Source: Brevibacillus migulae (lineage in GTDB: Bacteria > Bacillota > Bacilli > Brevibacillales > Brevibacillaceae). Taken from it: 64,000 bases of DNA. The stretch covers positions 186,862 through 250,861 of the forward strand of contig NZ_SDKD01000002.1 of assembly GCF_004521915.1 (NCBI RefSeq), given 5' to 3'. This document shows, piece after piece, positions 44,472 to 52,127 of the stretch. Below the pieces are notes generated by a model, which saw nothing but the letters and a program-made list of their open reading frames with translations, was not told the DNA's origin and made no database searches. The translations under genes and the position numbers were made by a program. Position 1 is the first letter of the stretch. The number at the start of each line of letters is the position of its first letter.

Positions 44472-44503
44472 CGATCTGGCGAATTCGTCAGGTCGTTTTT
44501 TTA
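44472..44503 (+). terminator. CBS gene terminator
   Basis: ACGATCTG pairs with CAGGTCGT (one T-G pair), followed by seven T. Confidence 0.85.
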
Positions 44504-44511
44504 TGTGTGGA

Positions 44512-44542
44512 TTGACATTCACGTTACGGAAAGGTTTAAGAT
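44512..44542 (+). promoter_or_regulatory. MerR-type promoter with 19-bp spacer
   Basis: TTGACA (44512-44517) and TAAGAT (44537-44542) are 19 bp apart. The spacer carries CGTTACGGAAAGG, with partial dyad symmetry. MerR regulators act on such overlong spacers, so autoregulation of the MerR fusion gene 41 bp downstream is likely. Confidence 0.75.
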
Positions 44543-44582
44543 TAAGGGCAAAACAGGGATTGACAAGGAGAAAGAACCGATC

Positions 44583-45626
44583 ATGCATATTCGGGAAATG
44601 GCAAAACGTCTGCAAATCACCCCCCGCGCGATTCGATTTTATGAAGAAAAGGGATTGATCCGACCGCGAAAAGAGGAAAGCTCCGGATACCGTACATTCA
44701 GCGAGGAGGATGCATGGCGTCTGCAAACGGTGATTTCCTTGCGTGAGGTGGGGATGCCGATTGAAGACATTAAAGGACTGCTCGAAAGACTCGATCAGGA
44801 AGAGGAATCGTTGCTTGCCTATTTGGAGCTGCAGCGCGCTTATATGTATGACCGCTGGATTGAAATGAAAAATGTGATTCATACGACCGAGACGATGATC
44901 ACCCGTCTGAAGCAGGACAGCCAATTGGCTCCATCCTCTATGTTTGAATTGGCGGAGGCCAACAAACGGTTGCGGCAAACGAGGAAAGATTGGGTGGACC
45001 GCTGGAACTTCAACCAGCTAGCCCCCCATTACGATGAGCTTGTGGGTCAAGCGCAGCATGGACTCCCGCATGAGAAATATGAGCAAGTACTGGAGCAGGT
45101 TGTGGAGCGTATCGCCCCTGTAAAAGGAGAAAAAGGCTTGGACGCCGGCACGGGTACAGGAAACCTTGCCAAGCGTTTTTGTGATCGCGGCATTGCCATG
45201 TGCGCCTTTGACCAGTCGAGGGAAATGCTCAAGCTTTGCAAAGCGAAAAATCCGGCGGTCGAAACGAAGCTGGGGACCTTTTTTGCGATCCCTTATCTGG
45301 ATCATACGTTTGATTTTGTCGTATCCAGCTACGCTCTGCACCATCTGACCGACGAGCAGAAGCTTTTGGCTTTGAGCGAATTTCAGCGTGTGCTAAAGCC
45401 CAAAGGCAGATTGGCGATTGCCGACTTCATGTTTATCAACCATTCCGCCCGTGAAGCGCATGTGGCAAGCTTGCGTGAAGCTGGCTTGGACGAGACCATC
45501 CGGGAAATCGAGGACGAATATTACGCAGACCGCAGCGTGCTTCTGCAGGAGCTCACCAGACTCGGATTTTCCACAGAAGCCGAGAAGCTCACTACGTATG
45601 TCCATCTTCTTTGTGCCCAGGGATAA
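44583..45626 (+). CDS. MerR-family regulator fused to a class I SAM-dependent methyltransferase, 347 aa
   Basis: Residues 1-70 are a MerR winged helix: MHIREMAKRLQITPRAIRFY begins the DNA-binding motif, followed by EKGLIRPRK. A dimerisation helix region covers about 75-130. From about 145 on, a YrrT-like methyltransferase domain has motif I LDAGTGTGN at 186-194, SSYALHHL and RVLKPKGRLAIADF. ATG 44583 follows AGGAG. An extended frame to 44505 would cross the promoter. Such a chimera could sense a small molecule through its methyltransferase fold, or be a self-regulated enzyme. The gene is monocistronic. Confidence 0.9.
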   Translation: MHIREMAKRLQITPRAIRFYEEKGLIRPRKEESSGYRTFSEEDAWRLQTVISLREVGMPIEDIKGLLERLDQEEESLLAYLELQRAYMYDRWIEMKNVIHTTETMITRLKQDSQLAPSSMFELAEANKRLRQTRKDWVDRWNFNQLAPHYDELVGQAQHGLPHEKYEQVLEQVVERIAPVKGEKGLDAGTGTGNLAKRFCDRGIAMCAFDQSREMLKLCKAKNPAVETKLGTFFAIPYLDHTFDFVVSSYALHHLTDEQKLLALSEFQRVLKPKGRLAIADFMFINHSAREAHVASLREAGLDETIREIEDEYYADRSVLLQELTRLGFSTEAEKLTTYVHLLCAQG

Positions 45627-45725
45627 GCAAACAGATCCTCTTTTTCGCGATTTTAGGCCCGTCTTCGCATGACATCGGCCGAGGTGTGTGCATAGGCTGT
45701 AGCGAGACGGAAAGGAGGATCTCTC

Positions 45726-45821
45726 ATGGGCTTTTTGGATTTTAACCGTGATAACGATGAGCTGATCTGGATCATTATTGTAGTGGTAGTTCTTCTTTTC
45801 TTGCTGAATGATCGAGACTGA
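45726..45821 (+). CDS. Small membrane protein, 31 aa
   Basis: Behind AAAGGAGG an ORF encodes MGFLDFNRDNDELIWIIIVV followed by VVLLFLLNDRD: an amphipathic, charged N-terminus and one transmembrane helix. A strong terminator follows. It resembles tiny sporulation/membrane proteins (YjcZ-like in layout) but I do not recognise a family. Confidence 0.65.
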   Translation: MGFLDFNRDNDELIWIIIVVVVLLFLLNDRD

Positions 45822-45841
45822 TGGTAGGATAGGGGTAAGCG

Positions 45842-45878
45842 AAAACGACCTTCATTATCGGGTCGTTTTACTTTTTTT
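45842..45878 (+). terminator. Terminator of the 31-aa gene
   Basis: AAAACGACC and GGTCGTTTT form a 9-bp stem, followed by ACTTTTTTT. Confidence 0.85.
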
Positions 45879-45927
45879 AAAGCGGCTTTTGCGCAAAGCG
45901 TGAAAGCAAGCGAAGGGGATGTCCACC

Positions 45928-46674
45928 ATGAAATTACATAGCTGCAAGTCGTTCATTCATTTATGGTGTGTTTTTTTCATGGCACTGCTTGTCCTGGCCG
46001 GTTGTGGTGCGAAAGAAGGACTGCAGGCAAATGGAAGCATGGAAACGAACGTCATCCGCGTGGTGGATGGCGATACCTTTGAAATGGAAGGGGGAGAACG
46101 CGTCCGCTTGATTGGCGTCGATACGCCGGAAAGCGTGAAGCCGAATACTCCCGTCCAACCGTATGCCAAAGAAGCAAGCTCCTATACCAAGCAGCTGTTG
46201 GAAGGCAAAAAGGTACGCTTGCAGTTCGATGTACAGCTTCGTGATAAATATAAGCGTCTGCTGGCGTATGTGTACTTGCCGGATGGTACCTTTGTCAATC
46301 GCAAGCTGATCGAGGAAGGGTATGCAAAGACGCTGACCATCCCGCCAAATGTAGCCTTTTCCGAACAATTTGCAGCGGCGATGAAGCAGGCACGTGAGGA
46401 AAAACGCGGATTATGGGCGGATGACACAAGCAAAAAGAATGTCAATTCCGCAGGGAAGCCGTCATCCACAAAGAAGAACGCCACCGATCAGGGAGCCAAC
46501 GGAGAAAAGCGCATCAAAGGGAATATCACGCGAAATGGAGAGAAAATCTACCATACGCCGGATTCGCCGAGCTATGAGCAAACAAAAGCAGAAGTGTGGT
46601 TTTCCACCGAGGAGGAAGCACGCGCAGCAGGATTTCGCGCACCAAAACGGTATGGAATAGAAAAACGGAAATAG
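45928..46674 (+). CDS. Thermonuclease-family lipoprotein, 248 aa
   Basis: A lipobox (VLAGCG, Cys near residue 27) precedes a staphylococcal-nuclease domain (about 40-170). It has VVDGDTFEMEGGERVRLIGVD, with the Asp calcium ligand, catalytic Arg candidate RLIGVDTPE, then KRLLAYVYLPDG and QAREEKRGLW. A low-complexity Lys/Asn/Ser linker leads to a short C-terminal domain with ITRNGEKIYHTPDSP. It is a surface nuclease cleaving DNA or RNA with Ca2+. AAGGGG sits 9 bases before ATG 45928. Confidence 0.9.
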   Translation: MKLHSCKSFIHLWCVFFMALLVLAGCGAKEGLQANGSMETNVIRVVDGDTFEMEGGERVRLIGVDTPESVKPNTPVQPYAKEASSYTKQLLEGKKVRLQFDVQLRDKYKRLLAYVYLPDGTFVNRKLIEEGYAKTLTIPPNVAFSEQFAAAMKQAREEKRGLWADDTSKKNVNSAGKPSSTKKNATDQGANGEKRIKGNITRNGEKIYHTPDSPSYEQTKAEVWFSTEEEARAAGFRAPKRYGIEKRK

Positions 46675-46720
46675 GGAATGCTACAAAGTGGAAAGAAAGA
46701 TTCCAAAGGAGTTGTTCCCG

Positions 46721-47149
46721 ATGATTCCAAAAAAGAAATGGCTGAGCCTGTTACCGATGCTTGCCGTTCTTGTCGGTGTAGAGGTATATTTGTATGCACA
46801 GCATACCGCCACTGTCACACAGTCGCAGCCCGTCGAGCAGGTGAGCCCAGTAAGCGAAAAAGCCAAGCCCACCTTGCAAGTGAGTCATACGCTGCATGAT
46901 GGTGATTTGCATCTGCAATTGACCGTGACTTCTTTCCGTTTTTCCTTGGAAAATATGGGGAAGGAAAACCGGGATGGGGAAGGGCATGTTCATCTCTATC
47001 TGGATGACAAAAAAGTGGCGAAGATTTTTGACAACAATTACATCTATAAGGATATTCCCAAAGGAAAGCATCAGGTTGTCGTCGAGTTGGCCCATAATAA
47101 TCACGATTCGTATGGTGTGAAACAGTCGTTTGCCATTGAGGTAAAATAG
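46721..47149 (+). CDS. Exported hypothetical protein, 142 aa
   Basis: An N-terminal signal or anchor (WLSLLPMLAVLVGVEVYLYA, about 7-26) precedes an all-beta domain with DGDLHLQLTVTSFRFSLEN, EGHVHLYLDDKKVAKIF and PKGKHQVVVELAHNNHDSYG. The GHVHLYLDD...HQVVVELAHNNH layout recalls DUF4399-like small secreted beta-sandwiches. ATG 46721 has AAAGGAG 9 bases upstream; a GTG at 46688 is less likely. Function unknown. It follows the nuclease gene closely and may share its transcript. Confidence 0.7.
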   Translation: MIPKKKWLSLLPMLAVLVGVEVYLYAQHTATVTQSQPVEQVSPVSEKAKPTLQVSHTLHDGDLHLQLTVTSFRFSLENMGKENRDGEGHVHLYLDDKKVAKIFDNNYIYKDIPKGKHQVVVELAHNNHDSYGVKQSFAIEVK

Positions 47150-47176
47150 GCTGGATCATCATAGATGGACACCAAA

Positions 47177-47204
47177 AAAAGCAGAGGTCCAAGCCTCTGC
47201 TTTT
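47177..47204 (+). terminator. Terminator of the nuclease/exported-protein unit
   Basis: AAAAGCAGAGG and CCTCTGCTTTT are 11-bp arms around a 6-base loop, at once after the exported-protein gene. Confidence 0.9.
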
Positions 47205-47205
47205 C

Positions 47206-47304
47206 GTCCGTTTTTAGTCGAAAAGAATTTATAAAATTCTCATCGACATTAGAGCAACTAAGCTCCGCCAAAGACTTGGCGTAGCCAAGTTTTTTCTAAT
47301 CCGA
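47206..47304. other. Gene-free gap with three short palindromes
   Basis: The 99 bases after the terminator hold AGAATTTATAAAATTCT-type symmetry (about 47224-47240), an ACTTGGC-GTA-GCCAAGT hairpin followed by T6 (about 47274-47296), and TCTAATC-G-GATTAGA (about 47295-47309), which includes the stop codon of the PrcB-like gene. The hairpins may act as terminators for both converging units. No open frame is seen. Confidence 0.5.
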
Positions 47305-47727
47305 TTAGAATTGTACGGATACGTTTGCTTGGGCATCAGGCAGGGCAATGACAATGGTTGGATAGGTCAAGACTTGTGTTACCATATGCCCAGGGGCTGG
47401 TTTTTTCACAGCCGTCTGGATGAGCCAGGAACCATCTGCCTGCTTGCGTACGTCTGTAACCGTTAATTGATAGCCCCCGGTTGGCCGTTGACCGGCACTG
47501 ATGACAATATAGGATTTCCCGTTTTCGTGGATCGTTTTGAAACCGCCTTTTGTGCGGATTTCATTCAATGCCTGCTTGATCGAATCCGAGTAAGGAGCAG
47601 GCACGATATCGTAAGCATGGGCCGGAGCTTCTTTTGCAGGTGGGGTCGGATTCTCTTCTCCCATTCCAGCAGCGCCGCCAAACAAAGCTACCGTCATCGA
47701 TAACAAAATAGAAAAAATGGAGTTCAT
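47305..47727 (-). CDS. PrcB-like secreted protease-complex-associated protein, 140 aa
   Basis: Signal peptide (residues about 1-22), a short Pro/Glu linker, then a domain with SYIVISAGQRPTGGYQLTV and GHMVTQVLTYPTIVIALP. The GxRPTGGY segment is the hallmark of the PrcB C-terminal domain. PrcB was described as part of a treponemal protease complex; in Bacillales the partner is unknown. The stop codon sits inside a 15-bp palindrome. A GGAGGG site supports ATG 47727. Confidence 0.8.
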   Translation of the reverse strand: MNSIFSILLSMTVALFGGAAGMGEENPTPPAKEAPAHAYDIVPAPYSDSIKQALNEIRTKGGFKTIHENGKSYIVISAGQRPTGGYQLTVTDVRKQADGSWLIQTAVKKPAPGHMVTQVLTYPTIVIALPDAQANVSVQF

Positions 47728-47777
47728 AAGGATGATCCCTCCGATTCCGTTATGTTTTTTAGTTGAGGTGAAAACAA

Positions 47778-49688
47778 ATGCGTATACACAATGGGCTTTT
47801 GATGTTGTCGGAATCCACCAAAGACAAGATGCTGGCGGAGCAAGATCAGCGACTGGGGTTTCGCAGTGAGTTGGATCTGCCGAGTCGGTTGACAGATACA
47901 GCCTATGTGGAGCAATTGTGGCAATCCTGTTCGGAGGCGGAGCAGGCTGTGGTTCGTCTGTTTCTTTTGCAGGCTCCCCTTGGTTTTTTTACGAAAAAAC
48001 AGTGGGACCGTTTTGCTGCCGATCATCAGGTGCGATACGGGATCGGATTGACACGGCTGCGCCGAATCGGCTTTATTCTAACAGTACGTAAGCTATGGAG
48101 TGAAGTCGGCTATATCATGCCTCAAGAGATCAGAGAAATCTTGATGGCTGGTCATCAAAGTGATACGTACAAAGAAAATACGCCTGTTTCTGTGATGGAA
48201 TCTCAAGCGCTCTCTTATTATATCGCATCGGGCAGGGGGATTCATCTGGATCTTTTTGGGCTTTTATTATTTGTCAGGGAGCATGAGATTCCCCTGACCC
48301 AAAAGAAATTGATTCATCGCCGGATGCTGCAAAAGCTGGAGCAGCGATTTTCCTTGCAGAATGCTCATGTGGAAGAATGGTTCTACCGCTATTTCTCTCC
48401 GGCCATCCACGAAAGCTATCAACCGGAGACCGCGATCATGCTGGATCTGGCTTTACGGATGGGACTTTTGCGTATGGAGGACAATCGGCTACTGCTCGTC
48501 GCAGACCGGGTAGACGAATGGCTGGGTCTGCCTGCAGCGATTCGCTGGAGTCGGGAGTGGCAGCTCATCGTGGATACCTACCTTCCTGCCGAGACTTGGC
48601 TGGAAGCATTTGCTTATCGGATGAAGAGAATCGAAGGAGAAGGATGGCAAAGTGTAGAGGCTGGTCTTGACCACCTGCGCCAGCTCGGCTTTTCAGTGCC
48701 TGATGAAGCCCTGCAATACTTGCTGAATCATTGGCTGCACCCGCTGCTTGGACTAGGCTGGATCCAGCTAGGGGAGCGGGATAACCAGCTTTACTGGAGA
48801 TGGAATCTGCTTACACGCAGGGCATCGGAGGACGGTTGGTACGTTCAGCCGACAGGACAAATGATTGTACCCCCTCTGGTCTCTTTGCAAAAATTATGGC
48901 AGCTCAGTCAGATTGCGAATTTGTCATTTTCAGGAGAATGGATCCAAGCTGAGCTCGATTCCCAGCGCTTGCGCACGTTTCTCTCTCAGGGTTCCAGCTG
49001 GGAGCAAGCATACGCCTTTTTGCAGGAAGGCTCTGCCTATCCGATCCCGGAAGAGGTGGCCGAGCTGCTGCGGCGGTGGAGTGAAAAGGCGAAACAAATC
49101 CATTTTGAACACGTGATCCGCGTACGCGTCGCCGAGCCGCACATGCTCGAGGAGATGATGGAAATCCCCATGTTGCTCCCTTATTTCGGAGAACGAATCT
49201 CCTCTACGGATGTGCTGATCCGGCCTGACACCGAAAAGGAGCTCGCAGCAGCTCTGCGGCGATGCGGGTATGAGGTCATACTGTCGGAAGGCGTGATCCA
49301 AAAAAAAGCGAAGCAGCATCAGGAAGCGGAAAGAGAGGCAGTCGGACTCTTTTCGGATCAACGGGAGACAGCCGGCTACCAGGTGGAAAACACGTTTCCG
49401 GATCCAGAGGAAAGTCTCGGAGCATTGCGTGCTCTGCCGAAAATGTGGACGAGCCATTATCAGACGTATCATCCGCAAACCTTGCGTGATCTATGCAGAC
49501 GTGCGGTAGAATTGGGCTTGGAGCTGCGTATCGAACAAAAAAATGGCGAAGAGTGGAAGGGGATTCCACAGCGTCTGGAGGTAGAGATGGGCTACTGGGT
49601 GGTCACCATCGATACTGGACGAAAGAAGAAAACATGCAGGCTGGAAGAGATTCACCGCGCCCAAATTGTCCTTCCAGCTTATCTCTAA
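47778..49688 (+). CDS. Helicase-associated (Helicase_C_3) domain protein, 636 aa
   Basis: The protein resembles the N-terminal accessory part of XPB/Ssl2-like helicases, without Walker motifs. It opens with winged-helix-like segments (residues 1-300). A Helicase_C_3 core at about 355-470 contains WYVQPTGQMIVPPLVSLQKL and ASYPIPEEVAELLRRWSE-like sequence. The C-terminus (about 560-636) has a WYL-like beta segment with TCRLEEIHRAQIV. It is therefore probably a DNA-binding accessory protein. No ATPase partner is encoded next to it. The start at 47778 follows TTGAGGTG. Confidence 0.78.
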   Translation: MRIHNGLLMLSESTKDKMLAEQDQRLGFRSELDLPSRLTDTAYVEQLWQSCSEAEQAVVRLFLLQAPLGFFTKKQWDRFAADHQVRYGIGLTRLRRIGFILTVRKLWSEVGYIMPQEIREILMAGHQSDTYKENTPVSVMESQALSYYIASGRGIHLDLFGLLLFVREHEIPLTQKKLIHRRMLQKLEQRFSLQNAHVEEWFYRYFSPAIHESYQPETAIMLDLALRMGLLRMEDNRLLLVADRVDEWLGLPAAIRWSREWQLIVDTYLPAETWLEAFAYRMKRIEGEGWQSVEAGLDHLRQLGFSVPDEALQYLLNHWLHPLLGLGWIQLGERDNQLYWRWNLLTRRASEDGWYVQPTGQMIVPPLVSLQKLWQLSQIANLSFSGEWIQAELDSQRLRTFLSQGSSWEQAYAFLQEGSAYPIPEEVAELLRRWSEKAKQIHFEHVIRVRVAEPHMLEEMMEIPMLLPYFGERISSTDVLIRPDTEKELAAALRRCGYEVILSEGVIQKKAKQHQEAEREAVGLFSDQRETAGYQVENTFPDPEESLGALRALPKMWTSHYQTYHPQTLRDLCRRAVELGLELRIEQKNGEEWKGIPQRLEVEMGYWVVTIDTGRKKKTCRLEEIHRAQIVLPAYL

Positions 49689-49721
49689 TACGAAACTGCA
49701 ACAAATTTGTCAATTTCGTGG

Positions 49722-50171
49722 TACAATAAGAAAAACTTCATAGAAGCTACTCGAGGATGCTGTCGAGTTCTTCTTTAGAGGAAGTTTTTCACGTTGTATC
49801 AGGATGAACAGCTTTGACGTTTATACATTCTGATACAATAAGAAAAACTTCATAGAAGCTACTCGAGGATGCTGTCGAGTTCTTCTTTAGAGGAAGTTTT
49901 TCACGTTGTATCAGGATGAACAGCTTTGACGTTTATACATTCTGATACAATAAGAAAAACTTCATAGAAGCTACTCGAGGATGCTGTCGAGTTCTTCTTT
50001 AGAGGAAGTTTTTCACGTTGTATCAGGATGAACAGCTTTGACGTTTATACATTCTGATACAATAAGAAAAAACTTTATGAGAAGCTGCTCGAAGAAGTTG
50101 TCGAGTCCTTCTTTAGAGGAAGTTTTTCACGTTGTATCAGGATGAATAGCTTTGAAGTTTATACTTTCTGA
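49722..50171 (+). repeat. Four tandem copies of a ~112-bp two-hairpin repeat
   Basis: Units start at 49722, 49834, 49946 and 50058 (measured on the conserved TACAATAAG). The first three are identical; the fourth is 114 bp and diverged. Each unit has a long first hairpin with outer arms GAAAAACTTC/GAAGTTTTTC, inner AGAAG/CTTCT and ACTCGA/TCGAGT with an 8-base loop. A second has TTGTATCAG/CTGATACAA around 27 bases. No open frame spans the array. It lies between a terminator-less end of the helicase-associated gene and ylbF, and ends 49 bp before the ylbF start codon. Confidence 0.95.
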
Positions 50172-50220
50172 TACAATTAGAAAAGGCGTGTTCCTATTCG
50201 CCTGAAAGGGGGTCAAGCAA

Positions 50221-50685
50221 GTGATTGAAACAGTAGAAAGTGTTGATATGGTTGAATTGATCATGGAATCCCATGAATTATCACAAATGATAAATCAATC
50301 CAGCGAGGTGGAAGCCTACCTGACAGCGAAAAAGCGCATGGAAGAGGATGCGCAGGCTCAGGAGCTGCTGGCGCTTTTTGAAAAAAAGAAGGAAGCCTAT
50401 GAAGATGTGCAACGTTTCGGGAAATATCACCCCGACTTCGATAAAATCTCGACAGAAGTTCGTCAGCTGAAGCGATCATTGGAGATGCTTGACACCGTAC
50501 AAGCATTTAAACGCGCAGAGGACGCTTTGGACAACTTGCTTTATCAAGTGAGCCGCACCATCGCTGATTCTGTCTCCCATACAATCAAGGTCCCAAGCAA
50601 CAACCCGTTCCTGGAGACAAAAGCAGGCGGATGTGGCACGGGAGGAAGCTGCGGCTGCAGCATCAAGAAAAAGAAAACATCCTGA
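50221..50685 (+). CDS. ylbF: YlbF/RicF family regulator, 154 aa
   Basis: Helical DUF964 core with MESHELSQMINQSSEVEAYL, a helix containing EDAQAQELLALFEKKKEAYED, and a C-terminal Cys-rich tail GGCGTGGSCGCS. YlbF works with YmcA and YaaT (RicAFT), which binds [4Fe-4S] clusters and directs RNase Y processing, affecting biofilm, competence and sporulation. The three-cysteine tail fits the cluster role. Translation starts at GTG 50221 after AAAGGGGG. ylbG follows 50 bp on, as in B. subtilis. Confidence 0.92.
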   Translation: MIETVESVDMVELIMESHELSQMINQSSEVEAYLTAKKRMEEDAQAQELLALFEKKKEAYEDVQRFGKYHPDFDKISTEVRQLKRSLEMLDTVQAFKRAEDALDNLLYQVSRTIADSVSHTIKVPSNNPFLETKAGGCGTGGSCGCSIKKKKTS

Positions 50686-50735
50686 GGCCAAAGGAACAGA
50701 TGCATTCGTCAGTGGGAAGGGGATTGTAAAGTAGC

Positions 50736-51086
50736 ATGAGGGATAAACGATTAGGCGTAGCAGTATGGATCAAGCATGCACGCATGGCAAAAAATTTGCG
50801 TAAATTCGGCTCGATCCACTACATTTCCAAACGGCTGAACTACGTCTCCATGTATGTGGACGCAGCGGAGATCGATGAAGCCATTCGGGTCATGGAGCGG
50901 CTTCCGTTTGTTACCCGCATCGAGCGTTCCCATCGCCATGAAATTCCGGTGGAGTATAATAACGCCAAGCCGGATAAGGCGAAGGAATACGACTACAAGC
51001 AAGAAAAAAATCAGCTGATTGCCTTGGCGGATAGCTTGATGGAAAGCGCCCGCGCAAGCAATGCGGAAGTAGGAAGCGTACGTTAG
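50736..51086 (+). CDS. ylbG: YlbG family protein (DUF2129), 116 aa
   Basis: The diagnostic KNLRKFGSIHYISKRLNYVS and RLPFVTRIERSHRHEI segments are present, followed by KPDKAKEYDYK. This matches YlbG (DUF2129). It is usually encoded after ylbF, as here. The C-terminal 30 residues extend beyond the usual length of about 90. Function is not established. A terminator ends the unit. Confidence 0.95.
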   Translation: MRDKRLGVAVWIKHARMAKNLRKFGSIHYISKRLNYVSMYVDAAEIDEAIRVMERLPFVTRIERSHRHEIPVEYNNAKPDKAKEYDYKQEKNQLIALADSLMESARASNAEVGSVR

Positions 51087-51088
51087 GG

Positions 51089-51116
51089 AAAAAGCTGCCG
51101 GAACTGGCAGCTTTTT
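51089..51116 (+). terminator. ylbF-ylbG terminator
   Basis: AAAAAGCTGCC and GGCAGCTTTTT are 11-bp arms around a 6-base loop. Confidence 0.92.
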
Positions 51117-51217
51117 CTTTTTCTTACGATACCAACGTGTTATGCTTAAAAGACAAAAACAACCACAAAAATGTATGCGCTTACAAAAAGTTTGATAGCA
51201 AAAGGCAGGGGAGTACA

Positions 51218-51982
51218 ATGAGCAGATTGGATATCAATTGTGATTTGGGAGAAGCAACCGGCCGGTTTCGCATGAACGAAGATTTGGGCATCTTAAAATG
51301 GATTACCTCTGTGAATGTGGCCTGCGGCCTGCATGCTGGAGATCCCCATAACATTCGCCGGATCTTGGAGGCATCGCTGCAACACGGTGTCATGATTGGT
51401 GCTCACCCAGGTTATCCCGATGCGCAAGGGTTTGGACGTCGTTCGATGAATCTTAGCCTGAATGAGGTCTATGATATCGTATTGTATCAAGTATCTGCTC
51501 TGCATGGTATGACACGTGCTCTGGGAGGAAGGCTTCATCATGTCAAATTGCATGGAGCCCTTTATAATGAAGCGGCCGAACGTCCCGAATTGGCGGAGGC
51601 TGTCGTTCGAGCCATTGCCGATGTAGATGAGGAATTAACCCTGTATGCATTGTCCGGTAGTGCAATCGTGCATGTCGGGTTGGAACACGGCTTGGTCGTT
51701 GCGGAGGAGGTCTTCGCGGATCGTGCCTATCTGCCTAATGGGCGATTGGCCCCGCGTGAGCTTGAAGGCAGCGTCCTGATCAGCAAGGAGGAACGGATGG
51801 AGCAGGCCAGCCGCTTAGTGCTGGAACAGATGGTTCGTACGGTGGACGGCAGCATGCTCGAATTGGCTGCGGATACACTGTGTGTGCATTGTGAAAACGC
51901 GGATGTCATTCCGTTTTTGATGGATCTACATAAATGGGCCAAACAAAATGATGTCGAGATTTCCGCAGTCCCATACGCGTGA
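51218..51982 (+). CDS. pxpA: 5-oxoprolinase subunit PxpA (LamB/YcsF family), 254 aa
   Basis: The N-terminal DINCDLGEATGRF, NVACGLHAGDPHNI and GAHPGYPDAQGFGRR, then HVKLHGALYNEA, are the metal-binding and active-site landmarks of YcsF/PxpA. With PxpB and PxpC it hydrolyses 5-oxoproline to glutamate using ATP. No pxpB/pxpC (kipI/kipA) gene is adjacent, so they must lie elsewhere or be absent. ATG 51218 follows GGGGAG; the frame further upstream lacks a site. Confidence 0.92.
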   Translation: MSRLDINCDLGEATGRFRMNEDLGILKWITSVNVACGLHAGDPHNIRRILEASLQHGVMIGAHPGYPDAQGFGRRSMNLSLNEVYDIVLYQVSALHGMTRALGGRLHHVKLHGALYNEAAERPELAEAVVRAIADVDEELTLYALSGSAIVHVGLEHGLVVAEEVFADRAYLPNGRLAPRELEGSVLISKEERMEQASRLVLEQMVRTVDGSMLELAADTLCVHCENADVIPFLMDLHKWAKQNDVEISAVPYA

Positions 51983-51997
51983 CGAATGAGAAGCATG

Positions 51998-52040
51998 GCT
52001 GCCTGTTGGTATCCGCTAAGCGGAGCGGGCAGCTTTTTTC
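51998..52040 (+). terminator. pxpA terminator
   Basis: GCTGCCTG and CGGGCAGC (one T-G pair) with inner pairing CCGCT/AGCGG, followed by six T. Confidence 0.85.
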
Positions 52041-52127
52041 ATGTAGAAGTTTCTGCATATTTCTACAATGACCATGCGAAATTTGTTACAATGTGTAGAG
52101 AAAAGTCTGGCTAGCTAGGGAGTTCGC

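Noticed and set aside
49722..50171. CRISPR array
   Set aside because: Units are 112-114 bp, contiguous without spacers, and no cas genes are nearby. The pattern is a tandem duplication of a hairpin element.
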